A stretch of DNA of 28,684 nucleotides from assembly GCA_040902425.1 (NCBI GenBank), contig JBBDXI010000047.1:1-28684 (forward strand), in the 5' to 3' direction. Positions 15,126 to 23,100 of this stretch are shown piece after piece. The DNA is from JBBDXI01 sp040902425 (GTDB taxonomy: Bacteria > Planctomycetota > Phycisphaerae > Phycisphaerales > UBA1924). The translations under genes were made by a program, and so were the position numbers. The notes below the pieces were generated by a model. That model was not told the origin of the DNA, did not search any database, and saw only the letters and a program-made list of their open reading frames with translations. Numbering within the stretch: position 1 is the first letter of the stretch; each line of letters opens with the position of its first letter.

Positions 15126-15504
15126 TACCAGGGGGTTCTCTCTCCGCCGCGGGGCAGCATCGGTGGGTCCTGCTGCGCAGTCCGCAGCCGGGACCCGCTC
15201 CCCATGCGCGACGCCCGAACCGGGCAGAACCGGCGTGCGCGCCCGTCGCTCTCGCGACAGCTGACGACGCCCCCTGGAGTCGGGACATTCACTCAGCGGC
15301 CGCCCGACCTCGGCCGTGCGGCAAGCATGCGAAATGCGCCCGCCCCGATCCATCCGCGGGTCTCTGCGGGGCCCCCGCCCGTTCCGGTTGCGCGGGCGGG
15401 CCCCGCGCCGGCCCCCGGTTGGCGGGATTACCGGCCCGCGTGAGCCGCGGCAGTCCCCGCCCCGGGGCTACGAAACCCCCTCCGGGCACTCGCCCGCCTC
15501 CCGC

Positions 15505-15541
15505 TTGACCCCGGCGCCCCGGCGTAATACTGTTTCAACAG
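15505..15541 (+). promoter_or_regulatory. Candidate promoter and operator of the marR-doxX-pirin operon
   Basis: TTGACC (15505-15510) is a good -35; a weak -10 (TACTGT, 15528-15533) follows after 17 nt. CTGTT-TC-AACAG (15530-15541) is a perfect 5-bp inverted repeat overlapping the -10 and the expected start point. A MarR-family repressor would be expected to bind there and control its own operon. The operator role is inferred. Confidence 0.5.
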
Positions 15542-15573
15542 ATAGTGTCCAAACACCCGTCGGAGCCCGCCCC

Positions 15574-16065
15574 GTGCCCCGCACCCTCCAGGACGAGATC
15601 GGCAAGCGCCGCCCCTTCGAGCGACCCCGCGAGGAGGCCTACCTCAGCCTCCTCCGCACCTGCTCCGTCCTCTCCTGCCCCTTCGCCCGCCTCTTCCGCG
15701 CCCACGGCCTCTCCGAGGCCACCTACAACATCCTCCGCATCCTCCGCGGCGAGGCCGAGGCCGGCCGGCGCGGCCTGCCCACCCGGGTCATCGGCGACCG
15801 CCTCATCGCCCGCGTCCCCGACATCACCCGCCTGGTGGACCGCCTCGAGGCCGCCGCCCTCGTCGCCCGCCAGCGCACCGCCGAGGACCGCCGCCTCGTC
15901 CTGGTCTCGATCACCCGCCCCGGTCTCGCCCTCCTCGCCCGCCTCGACCAGCCCGTGAAGGCCCTGCACGAGCGCCAGCTCGGCCACATGACCGAGCCGG
16001 AGCTCCGCCAGCTCAGCCGCCTGCTCTCCAAATCCCGCCGGAACCCCGGCGCCGACCCTCAGTGA
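15574..16065 (+). CDS. MarR-family transcriptional regulator
   Basis: This 163-residue winged-helix regulator has a dimerisation helix (about 18-42), a helix-turn-helix around GLSEATYNILRIL...TRVIGDRLIARVPDITRLVDRL, and the wing TAEDRRLVLVSITRPG. The fold and length match the MarR family. Cys30 and Cys35 (RTCSVLSCPF) lie in the first helices, where OhrR- and MhqR-type regulators carry redox- or quinone-reactive cysteines. A thiol-based sensor is therefore plausible but not proved. The GTG at 15574 has GGAG 8 nt upstream. An in-frame ATG far upstream would cross the promoter and was rejected. doxX follows after 21 bp, then pirin. Confidence 0.9.
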   Translation: MPRTLQDEIGKRRPFERPREEAYLSLLRTCSVLSCPFARLFRAHGLSEATYNILRILRGEAEAGRRGLPTRVIGDRLIARVPDITRLVDRLEAAALVARQRTAEDRRLVLVSITRPGLALLARLDQPVKALHERQLGHMTEPELRQLSRLLSKSRRNPGADPQ

Positions 16066-16086
16066 CCCCAGCCAAAGGAGACGACC

Positions 16087-16494
16087 ATGAACAAGTTCCC
16101 CACCAACGCCGACCTCGGCCTCCTCATGATCCGCGTCATGCTCGGAGTGGTCGGCGTCTTTCACGGCGCTCAAAAGCTCTTCGGCCTCTGGGGCGGCCAC
16201 GGCATCCGCGGCACCGCCGGGTTCATGGAGTCGCTGGGGCTGCCCGCGCCCACGCTGGCGGCCATCGCCGCGGGCTCGGCCGAGTTCTTCGGCGGGCTGA
16301 TGGTCGCGCTGGGGCTCTTCTCCCGCATCGCGGCGCTGTTCTTCGCCTTCACAATGTTCGTCGCCGTGGCCCTGGTCCACCGCGGCAGCTTCGCCTCGCC
16401 CGATGGCATGGAGTACCCGCTGACCCTCGGCGTCGTCCTCTTGGCCCTCGCCGTCGCCGGTCCCGGCAAGTACGCCATCACGAAAAAGATCTGA
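16087..16494 (+). CDS. DoxX-family membrane protein
   Basis: This 135-residue inner-membrane protein has four predicted membrane helices. The start is typical of DoxX proteins: ADLGLLMIRVMLGVVGVFHGAQKLFG, followed by GFMESLGLPAPTLAAIAAGSAEFFGGLMVALGLFSRIAALFFAFTM. AAAGGAGA precedes the ATG by a normal distance. DoxX proteins occur in operons responding to quinones, thiol stress or sulfur compounds (for example MhqP under MhqR in Bacillus). Its place 21 bp after a MarR gene and before a pirin fits that theme. The biochemical activity is not known for most members. Confidence 0.92.
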   Translation: MNKFPTNADLGLLMIRVMLGVVGVFHGAQKLFGLWGGHGIRGTAGFMESLGLPAPTLAAIAAGSAEFFGGLMVALGLFSRIAALFFAFTMFVAVALVHRGSFASPDGMEYPLTLGVVLLALAVAGPGKYAITKKI

Positions 16495-16503
16495 TCCCCG
16501 CCC

Positions 16504-16543
16504 CGGGTGCCACGGGCGTGCCGTCCTCGGCTCGCCCGTGCGG
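16504..16543. repeat. GTGCCAC palindromic repeat, copy 6 (variant stem)
   Basis: GGGTGCCACGGGCGTGCCG-TCCT-CGGCTCGCCCGTGC. The outer stem ACGGGC/GCCCGT replaces ACTGCT/AGCAGT of the other copies while staying paired. It sits 3' of doxX inside the operon. Confidence 0.75.
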
Positions 16544-16602
16544 CCCGATCCGTCCGCCTTCACCATCGACGCCCGCCACACCCGGCGGGAAGGAGGTTCC
16601 CC

Positions 16603-17301
16603 GTGATCCAGGTCAGAAAGTCCGCCGACCGCGGCCACTTCGACCACGGCTGGCTCGACACCTACCACACCTTCAGCTTCGCCCGCTACTACGACCCCGC
16701 CCACATGGGCTTCCGCTCGCTCCGCGTCATCAACCAGGATGTCGTCGCCCCGGGGCGCGGCTTCGGCGAGCACCCCCACGACAACATGGAGATCATCACC
16801 TACATCCTCAGCGGGCAACTCGCGCACAAGGACTCTGCCGGCCACACCGCCACCATCGGCCCCGGCGAGGTCCAGAAAATGACCGCCGGGCGCGGCATCG
16901 CGCACAGCGAGTTCAACCCCTCCCACAAGGACCCCGTCCACCTGCTCCAGATCTGGATCGAGCCCGCCCGCGAGGGCCTCGACCCCAGCTTCGAGCAGAA
17001 GCGCCTCGACCCGGCCATGCTCCGCAACCGCCTCGAGCCCATCGTGCAGCCGGAGGGCGGCGAGAGCGCCGTCAGCATCGCCCAGGATGCCCGCGTCTAC
17101 GCCGGCGTCATCGAGCCGGGCAGGAGCGTCGAGCACGCCCTCGCCCCCGGGCGCCACGCCTGGGTCCAGATCATCCGCGGCGAGGCCGACCTGAACGGCC
17201 AGCGCCTCGGCCCCGGGGATGGGGCCGCCGTCTCCGGCGAGCCGTCCCTCACGCTATCCCCCTCGAGCGAGACCGAAGTGCTCCTCTTCGACCTCGCCTG
17301 A
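16603..17301 (+). CDS. Pirin-family bicupin protein
   Basis: This 232-residue pirin begins RKSADRGHFDHGWLDTYHTFSFA. The N-terminal cupin carries the metal ligands in GEHPHDNMEIITY (two His) and in GRGIAHSEFN (His and Glu). The C-terminal cupin ends EVLLFDLA. Bacterial pirins bind Fe or Ni; some cleave flavonols such as quercetin and others modulate enzymes, so the activity here is open. The GTG at 16603 has a near-perfect AAGGAGG 6-7 nt upstream. Together with marR and doxX it probably forms an electrophile or aromatic-compound response operon. Confidence 0.94.
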   Translation: MIQVRKSADRGHFDHGWLDTYHTFSFARYYDPAHMGFRSLRVINQDVVAPGRGFGEHPHDNMEIITYILSGQLAHKDSAGHTATIGPGEVQKMTAGRGIAHSEFNPSHKDPVHLLQIWIEPAREGLDPSFEQKRLDPAMLRNRLEPIVQPEGGESAVSIAQDARVYAGVIEPGRSVEHALAPGRHAWVQIIRGEADLNGQRLGPGDGAAVSGEPSLTLSPSSETEVLLFDLA

Positions 17302-17318
17302 GGCGGGTGCCCGGACCG

Positions 17319-17359
17319 GGGTGCCACTGCTCGCGGCGTCTTCGCCGCGCAGCAGTGCC
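17319..17359. repeat. GTGCCAC palindromic repeat, copy 7
   Basis: GGGTGCCACTGCTCGCGGCG-TCTT-CGCCGCGCAGCAGTGCC lies 17 bp after the pirin stop. It is nearly identical to copy 4, with a TCTT loop. Confidence 0.8.
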
Positions 17360-17378
17360 GCTCATCCAGATCCCCTCG

Positions 17379-17432
17379 CCCATGAGACCCACCCGTCCCA
17401 TGGGCCCCATGCGGCTCATCGGCCTCACCCCT
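17379..17432. repeat. Period-9 micro-tandem array (six degenerate units)
   Basis: Units CCCATGAGA, CCCACCCGT, CCCATGGGC, CCCATGCGG, CTCATCGGC and CTCACCCCT lie in the fdxA upstream region, right after palindromic repeat copy 7. A related nonamer array is at 20019-20054. Confidence 0.65.
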
Positions 17433-17484
17433 TCCCCTATGATGCCCGCGCGGCCACGAGCGGCCGCCCCGGAAGCCCCGACCT

Positions 17485-17778
17485 ATGCCCCACATCATCG
17501 CCGAGCCCTGCATCGGGACCAAGGATGTCTCCTGCGTCGACGTGTGCCCGGTGGACTGCATCCACCCCACCAAGAACGAGCCGGAGTTCGAGACCGCCGA
17601 TCAGCTCTTCATCGACCCCGACACCTGCATCGACTGCGGCCTCTGCGTGGATGAGTGCCCCGTCAAGGCCATCTTCCCGCAGGAAGACCTCCCCCAGGAG
17701 TGGAACCGCTACATCCAGGTCAACCTCGACTACTACAAGGCCCCCCCCGGCGGGAAGCGCGCCGGCGCGCCGGCCTGA
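17485..17778 (+). CDS. fdxA: 7Fe (3Fe-4S/4Fe-4S) ferredoxin
   Basis: This 97-residue cytosolic electron carrier closely resembles mycobacterial FdxA (IAEPCxxxKDxxCxxxCPVDCI, then C.DCG.C...CP..AIF). By analogy with Azotobacter FdI, Cys9, Cys17 and Cys58 should hold the 3Fe-4S cluster, and Cys21, Cys48, Cys51 and Cys54 the 4Fe-4S cluster, with Cys25 free. The C-terminal tail with W-x-x-Y (QEWNRYIQVNLDYY) is also typical. The 183-bp upstream gap holds a palindromic repeat, a nonamer array and a TATGAT box (17438-17443). The box is about 40 nt before the ATG, so a short leader is likely. The redox partner is not in the window. Confidence 0.95.
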   Translation: MPHIIAEPCIGTKDVSCVDVCPVDCIHPTKNEPEFETADQLFIDPDTCIDCGLCVDECPVKAIFPQEDLPQEWNRYIQVNLDYYKAPPGGKRAGAPA

Positions 17779-17780
17779 CC

Positions 17781-17822
17781 GTGCCACGGGTTCGCGTCCG
17801 TCCTCGGACGCAACCCGTGCCG
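17781..17822. repeat. GTGCCAC palindromic repeat, copy 8 (variant stem)
   Basis: GTGCCACGGGTTCGCGTCCG-TCCT-CGGACGCAACCCGTGCC. Both stem halves differ from the other copies (ACGGGTT/AACCCGT, GCGTCCG/CGGACGC) yet pair. It starts 2 bp after the fdxA stop. Confidence 0.75.
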
Positions 17823-17878
17823 ATGGCCAGTCGCCGCCGGGCCCCGTGCCCCGTTCAACCGGAATCCCGTCCACTCCC

Positions 17879-17884
17879 TAGACT
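17879..17884 (+). promoter_or_regulatory. TANNNT -10-like box for the lipoprotein gene
   Basis: TAGACT ends 7 nt before the GTG at 17892. No Shine-Dalgarno is visible. Confidence 0.45.
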
Positions 17885-17891
17885 GCGCACC

Positions 17892-18413
17892 GTGCGCCGG
17901 CGCCCCATCCGCATTTGCGCTTTGAGCTTCGCGCTTTGCGCCCTGGCCTCCTGCGCCATCCCCCCCGCCGTCCCCGTCCCCGTCGGCCCCGGCGGCGCGG
18001 AGGCCCTGGACAACCCCTTTGCCCCCGCCTCCCTCCACATCCACCCCCTCACCCGCGTCGAGCGCGACGCCGAGGGCAAGCTCTGGATCATCTGCCACGT
18101 CGAGCTCCTCGACGCCTGGGGCGACACCGCCAAGGGCATCGGCCAGCTCCAGGTCCGGCTCTTCCGCCCCGCACCCACCCCCGCCGCCCCGGCGCGCCAG
18201 GAGCTCAACTGGGATGTCAACCTCTCCGACCTGAAGGAGAACTCGTCCCTCTACGACTCCCCCACCCGCACCTACCGCCTCCCCCTCCAGAACGCCCCCC
18301 AGTGGGTCGGCGCCGAGAACGGGCGACCCCGCATCCGCCTCGTCGCCATCCTCACCACCCGCGGCCCCGCCGGCCAGCAGCGCACGCTCCAGGATGAGCA
18401 TGTGGTTGAATAG
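17892..18413 (+). CDS. Putative lipoprotein of unknown function
   Basis: This 173-residue protein starts at a GTG with three Arg, a hydrophobic run and a lipobox LASC with the lipidated Cys at residue 21. It should therefore be an exported, membrane-anchored lipoprotein. The rest is a compact beta-rich domain (LHIHPLTRVERDAEGKLWII ... LDAWGDTAKGIGQLQVRLFRP ... RIRLVAILTT). The DAWGDTAKGIG segment is the most distinctive. Similar short lipoproteins are common in planctomycetes, but I cannot give a family name. It is convergent with the amidohydrolase gene and separated from it by the inverted heptamer arrays. Confidence 0.8.
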   Translation: MRRRPIRICALSFALCALASCAIPPAVPVPVGPGGAEALDNPFAPASLHIHPLTRVERDAEGKLWIICHVELLDAWGDTAKGIGQLQVRLFRPAPTPAAPARQELNWDVNLSDLKENSSLYDSPTRTYRLPLQNAPQWVGAENGRPRIRLVAILTTRGPAGQQRTLQDEHVVE

Positions 18414-18511
18414 GCAAGCGGCAGACGGCACGCGGCAAACGGCGTAAGAAGCCGATCTTCCCGTTTGCCGTTTGCCGCTTGCCGTGTGCCTCTTGCCGTT
18501 TGCCGCTTGCC
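18413..18511. repeat. Inverted period-7 micro-tandem arrays between convergent genes
   Basis: On the left (18413-18444) are four heptamers GGCAAGC, GGCAGAC, GGCACGC and GGCAAAC. On the right (18463-18511) are seven heptamers on the complementary theme: GTTTGCC (x2), GCTTGCC, GTGTGCC, TCTTGCC, GTTTGCC and GCTTGCC. The two arrays can pair into a large imperfect hairpin. It fills the whole gap between two convergent stop codons, so it may act on both transcripts. Confidence 0.7.
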
Positions 18512-18517
18512 GCAGTC

Positions 18518-20098
18518 CTACGGCCCCTTCGCGTCGCGCCCCTCCCCGTTCTTCCCCGCCCCCATCGACCCCTTCTGCCGGTACTTCTCCCGGTACTTGT
18601 CCGCCAGCACCGTCTGCTTGTTCGAGAGGTCGATCTCCCGCCCGTCGATCCACGCCCGCTCCACGTTCGTCGTCACCTCGAGGATGTCCCCGTCGGTCAG
18701 GACCACCGTCGCCGGCCGGCGCGACTCCAGCGCCCCGTGCCGGTTCTCGATCCCCATGATCTCCGCCGCGTCCAGCGTCAGGCTGCGGAGCGCCGCCTCC
18801 GGGGCCAGCCCGTAGGCCACCGCCGTCGCCGCGTTGTACGGCAGGTTCCGCTCGTGCGCCGTCCGGTCCGCCGACGCGATCGCAAACCTGATCCCGGCCG
18901 CCGCCAGCCGCGCCGGCAGCGTGAACGCATCGTCGTACGGCGAGTCCGCCCGCTTGGGGAAACTGTGCGTCCCGGTGATGATCACCGGCACCCCGTGCCG
19001 CTTCAGCAGGTCGGCCACCAGCGGCGCATCGCGCCCGCCGACGATCACCGGCTTCAACTCGCTCCGCACCGCCCACGCTACCGCGGCCGTGATCTGGTCC
19101 ACATCCTGCGCGGTGATGAACACCTTCTTCTGCCTGATCTCCGGCGGGCGCGGGCCCTGCGGCGCGGCCACCCCGGCCTGCCTCGCAACCCGCGCATCCC
19201 GGGCCCCGGCATCGGCCGGCCCGGTGGGTGTGCGGCCTTGCGCATCCCCGCCGCCCTCCGGCCCCTCCTTCGCCGGGAACACCCCCCGCATCGCCTCCCA
19301 CCGCAGGTCCACGGGGAGCGTCGGGTCGGCCTCGCGCGCGTCGAGGTACGCCCGCGCGCTCGCGAACGAGTCCTCGATCACCGCCACCGCCTTGCGCGTC
19401 TCCTCCGCCTGCTCCGCCTCGCTCCGCTCCATCCACGCCGCCGCCACCGGCCTCATCTGCGGCCACTCCACCGCCACCCCCGCATCCTCCACGATCGACA
19501 TCTCCTCCCACGTCCACCCGTCCATGCGGATCACGCTCACCCGCCCGGGGATCCGGCCCCCCTCGGGGAAGACCGCCGCCGTCAGGATGCCGTTGCTCCG
19601 CGTCACCGGGATCAGCGTCGAGTCCGGGTTGATCGACGAGGCCGCGCGGACCTCCGGCGTCACCGCCCCGACCTCGCGGAAGTCGTTGCTGGCCCGGACC
19701 GCCGCGATCTCCGCCAGCCCCAGCTGCGTGTTGGCCGCGATCAGCCCCGGGTAGACGTGCTTGCCCTTCCCCTCGATCACCTCGGCGCTCGCCGGGATCA
19801 TCCGCCGGAACTGCTCCGGCGGCTGGCCCATCCCCAGGCCCTGGATCTCCCCCAGGTCCAGCAGGATCCACCCCTCCATCGGCCTGGCCGTGATCGGGTG
19901 GATCGTCGCGTTGAGGATCAGGTACGGCTTGCTCTGCGGCGGGGCCTTGATGCCCAGGTCCTGGGCGGACACACTGCCGGCAAAGAGCGCTCCAAGCGCC
20001 CCCAGTGCCAGCGCATAGGACCCATAGGACCTATACGACCTATAGGTCCTATCGCCCGGCCGGTCGTTCAGCGTGCTTCTCTTGGTTCTCACGTGCAT
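18518..20098 (-). CDS. Secreted amidohydrolase-like protein lacking the HxH metal motif
   Basis: This 526-residue protein belongs to the amidohydrolase (imidazolonepropionase-like) superfamily. A signal peptide (ALALGALGALFAGSVSAQ) is preceded by a Tyr/Arg/Ser-rich start encoded by a nonamer repeat. The first beta region reads LILNATIHPITARPMEGWILL, and the usual PGLIDxHxH motif is YPGLIAANTQLGL, so both metal-binding His are lost (Asn123, Gln125). The C-terminal part keeps family features: HGVPVIITGTHSFPKR, YNAATAVAYGLAPEAALRSLTLDAAEIMG and a final beta-strand block with TNVERAWIDGRE. Hydrolase activity is doubtful. The ATG at 20098 starts 5 bp after the preceding stop and has AGGAG close by, which implies translational coupling with the larger protein. 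Confidence 0.88.
   Translation of the reverse strand: MHVRTKRSTLNDRPGDRTYRSYRSYGSYALALGALGALFAGSVSAQDLGIKAPPQSKPYLILNATIHPITARPMEGWILLDLGEIQGLGMGQPPEQFRRMIPASAEVIEGKGKHVYPGLIAANTQLGLAEIAAVRASNDFREVGAVTPEVRAASSINPDSTLIPVTRSNGILTAAVFPEGGRIPGRVSVIRMDGWTWEEMSIVEDAGVAVEWPQMRPVAAAWMERSEAEQAEETRKAVAVIEDSFASARAYLDAREADPTLPVDLRWEAMRGVFPAKEGPEGGGDAQGRTPTGPADAGARDARVARQAGVAAPQGPRPPEIRQKKVFITAQDVDQITAAVAWAVRSELKPVIVGGRDAPLVADLLKRHGVPVIITGTHSFPKRADSPYDDAFTLPARLAAAGIRFAIASADRTAHERNLPYNAATAVAYGLAPEAALRSLTLDAAEIMGIENRHGALESRRPATVVLTDGDILEVTTNVERAWIDGREIDLSNKQTVLADKYREKYRQKGSMGAGKNGEGRDAKGP
20019..20054. repeat. Period-9 micro-tandem array inside the signal-peptide region of an amidohydrolase gene
   Basis: Four units of the GACCYATAG type (GACCCATAG, GACCTATAC, GACCTATAG, GTCCTATCG). 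The period of 9 keeps frame and encodes the tripeptide repeat YRS-YRS-YGS. The units also create a perfect 12-bp inverted repeat (ATAGGACCTATA / TATAGGTCCTAT, 20024-20052). Confidence 0.7.
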
Positions 20099-20103
20099 CG
20101 CTC

Positions 20104-23100
20104 CTAGTGCCACAGCCCGCACCCGCACTCCCCCGGCCGCGCGGCCTCGGGGTCGCCGCCGCGGTTCATGATGTCCAGGTAGTGCCGCTCCAGCATCCCG
20201 CCCCGCCGCCGCTCGCCGTCGTCCTCGGTCGGGCGCTGCCACGGCCCGCCGAGGCCCCGCTCGCCCTGCTCGCGCCCGCCCTCCGGCGGCTTGCGCTTGG
20301 CCGCGCCCAGCGCCTTCTGGATCAGCCGGTGCCGCTCCTTCTGGATGCGCTGGCGGTGGGCCTTGTCATCCTCCAGGGAGAAGAGCCGCCGCCCATCCAC
20401 GTACGTCGCCTCGCAGCGCGACACCGCCGACATCGGCGGCCCGCTCCAGATCGCGAAGTCCGCATCCTTGCCCGGCTCGAGCGAGCCCACCCGCCCCTCG
20501 ACCGCCAGCTGCTTCGCCGGGTTCAGCGTGACATACTTCAGCGCCTCGGCCGGGGGCACCTTCCCGTACTTGGTCGCCTTGGCCGCCTCGGTGTTCAGCC
20601 GGCGGGCCAACTCGTCGCTGTCGCTATTGAAGCTGACGCAGACGCCCTGCTCGGCCATGATCGGCCCGTTGGCCGGGATCGCGTCCTGCACCTCGACCTT
20701 GTACGCCCACCAGTCGCTGAAGCACGAACCGCCCAGGGCCGTCCGGGCGATCTCGTCGGCGACCTTGTACCCCTCCAGCACGTGCTGGAACGTCCCGATC
20801 TTGAACCCGAACTCCTCCGCGACCCGGCAGAGCATCAGGATCTCGTCCTGCCGGTAGCTGTGGCAGTGGATCAGCCGCTTGCCCTCGAGGATCTCGGCGA
20901 GGGCCTCGAGCTCGAGGTCGCGGCGGGGCGGAAGCGGCGCGGGCGAGTAGGTGCCGGGGTCCGGCATCTTGATCTTCAGCTCCGATGAGACACCACCGGG
21001 CTCAATGCTGACATGCGCGTGCGGTTCGACGCGCTCCTGCATCGCCTCGCGTGTCCGCTGCTCGGCGAGGTAATCCTTCGCCGCCGTGAACCGGTCCCGG
21101 ATCAGCATCTCCACGCCCATCCGCGTCTGCGGATACCGGGCGGTGTTCTGGTCCCCCCAGTTGCTCTGCTTGGGGTTCTCGCCGAGGGCGAACTTGATCC
21201 CCGGCCTCGCCCCCTCCATGTGCATCATGTCCGGGTGCGGCACGCCCCAGCGGATCTTGTTCACCTGATTCTGCCCGCCGATCGCGTTGGCCGAGCCGTG
21301 CAGCGTGTTCACGGCCGTCACCCCGGCCGCGAGCTGCCGGTACCACGAGACCGCGTCGGGATCGGTCACATCCCCGATCCGCACCTCCGCCGTCACCGCC
21401 TGCCCCGCCTCGTTGATCCCCTTGCTGATCCCCGTGTGCGAGTGGCAGTCGATGATCCCCGGGGCGATGTGCTTGCCTGTGCCGTCAATACGAACAGAAT
21501 CCGCGGGATCGCCCGGAGGCGGGGGCTCGCCAGGAAGATCCCGACCCACGTAGGTGATCTTGCCTTTCTCGATCCGGATGAGCGTTCCACCGTCCTCCGG
21601 CCTCAACAAACCGGAAGGACCGGACGTCCAGATGGTCGCACCACGGATTTCTATCAACGACGGTTGTCGCGGCACCTGCTCCAGCATGTAGGGCCCAAAG
21701 GGGTATCCATACTTCTCGGGCACCGAGGCGATCGCCTCGCGCTCCTCCTGCTCGGCACTCTTGCGCGGCTCGGCGTCGCCTCGCGCACCCGGTTCTTCAA
21801 GCTTCTGGAAGTACTCCTTGACCTGGGCGTGCAACGCCGGTGGAACTTTCGGGTCGTCGATCGCTTCGTTTGCCGCCTCACGACCCCGAGCCTCGCGTTC
21901 GCGCGGCGGCGCGCCCGCCTCATTCCCCTTCGTCGCTCCGTCCCTCCGTCCCTCCGTCCCTTCCCCCACCCGCTTCGCGGTCCACCGGTGCACCTTCCCC
22001 CCCGGCATCGGCGTGATCCCGTGCATCAGGTCCCCCTCGACGATCCCCTGATCGATCAGCACCGCCGGGATATCGAACAGCTTTTTCGCGTCGATCGTGT
22101 ACTCCAGCCGCCCCTCGCTGATCTTGACGTTCGTCGCCTTCTCCGTCTTCCCCGCCCGCCGGTAGGTCACCGCGCCCTCGGGCGTCACCGTGAAGAACAC
22201 CGCGACATCGTCCGGCTCGTCGATCTCGCGCCCCTCGATCGCCACGATCTTCCACGTCCCGTGCACATCCTTCGCCGGCGCCCGGTTCACCTCGTGCCGC
22301 ACCCCGTCGATCCACACCTCGCGGATCTTCGACTTCTTCTTCTCCCGCTCGCCGCGCCCGCGCTCGCCACCCGCGGAGTCGTCGCCGCCGGCGCGCTCAC
22401 CCTCCGCCGCATCCGGCGCATCCGGTTCCGCAGGCGCCTGCGCCGCCGGCGGCTCGGGCCTCTTCTCCGGCTCCCCTTCCTTCCCCCCCGGCTTCTGCCC
22501 CTCCGCCGGCGGCGGCTTCACGGGCGGGACCGGCTGCTGCGTCTTCTCCCCTTCTTTCTTCTCCTCCCCCTTCGTCCCTTCGTCCCTTCGTCCCTCCGTC
22601 CCTCTCTTCACCGGCCACGCCTCGAACAGCCCCTCCTCCGCGATCACCAGGTTCGCCTGCTTCCCCGCCTCGATCGTCCCCAGCCGGTCCGCGACGCCCA
22701 GCAGTTCCGCCGGCTGCGTCGTCAGCATCGCCAGCGCCCGCTGCGGCTTCAGCCCGTGCCGCAGCGCCGCCCGCAGGTTCTCCTCGAACTCCGCCCGGTT
22801 CCGCAGCTTCGCCGTCGTCAGCGCCACCCTCACCCCCGCCTCATCCAGCCGGCGCGCGTTCGTCGGCGCCTGCTCCCACGTCATCAGCTCGCGCAGCTCC
22901 ACCGCGTCGGCCTTCCCCACCGTCGCCACATCCGGCGTCCGCGGGTACCGCAGCGGCAGCACGACCGGCAGCCCGTCCTCCTTGATCGCCGCCAGCCGCC
23001 GGAACTCCGTCCCGCTCCCCAGCAGGATCGCCGGCCGCGAGAACTCCTTCGCGACCCTCGCAGCCCGCAGGGCCTCCAGCTCATCCTCCGTGTCGAACAG

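Larger units (their letters stand above)
14930..15573. other. Gene-free stretch between surE and marR
   Basis: About 640 bp without a convincing gene. It holds a partial palindrome at 14941-14960 and two full palindromic repeats (14981-15020 and 15031-15065). A minus-strand terminator is at 15081-15125, with a 26-codon minus-strand ORF (15125-15205) of doubtful reality ending at it. The marR promoter/operator is near 15505-15541. The stretch 15210-15500 is very GC-rich and I see nothing definite in it; a small RNA on the minus strand ending at the terminator is possible. Confidence 0.5.

Noticed and set aside
18413..18511. Rho-independent terminator between the lipoprotein and amidohydrolase genes
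   Set aside because: The arms are heptamer arrays that can pair, but there is no U-tract on either strand.
20024..20052. Perfect 12-bp inverted repeat as a regulator operator
   Set aside because: It is a by-product of the GACCYATAG nonamer array and lies within the coding region for the signal peptide.
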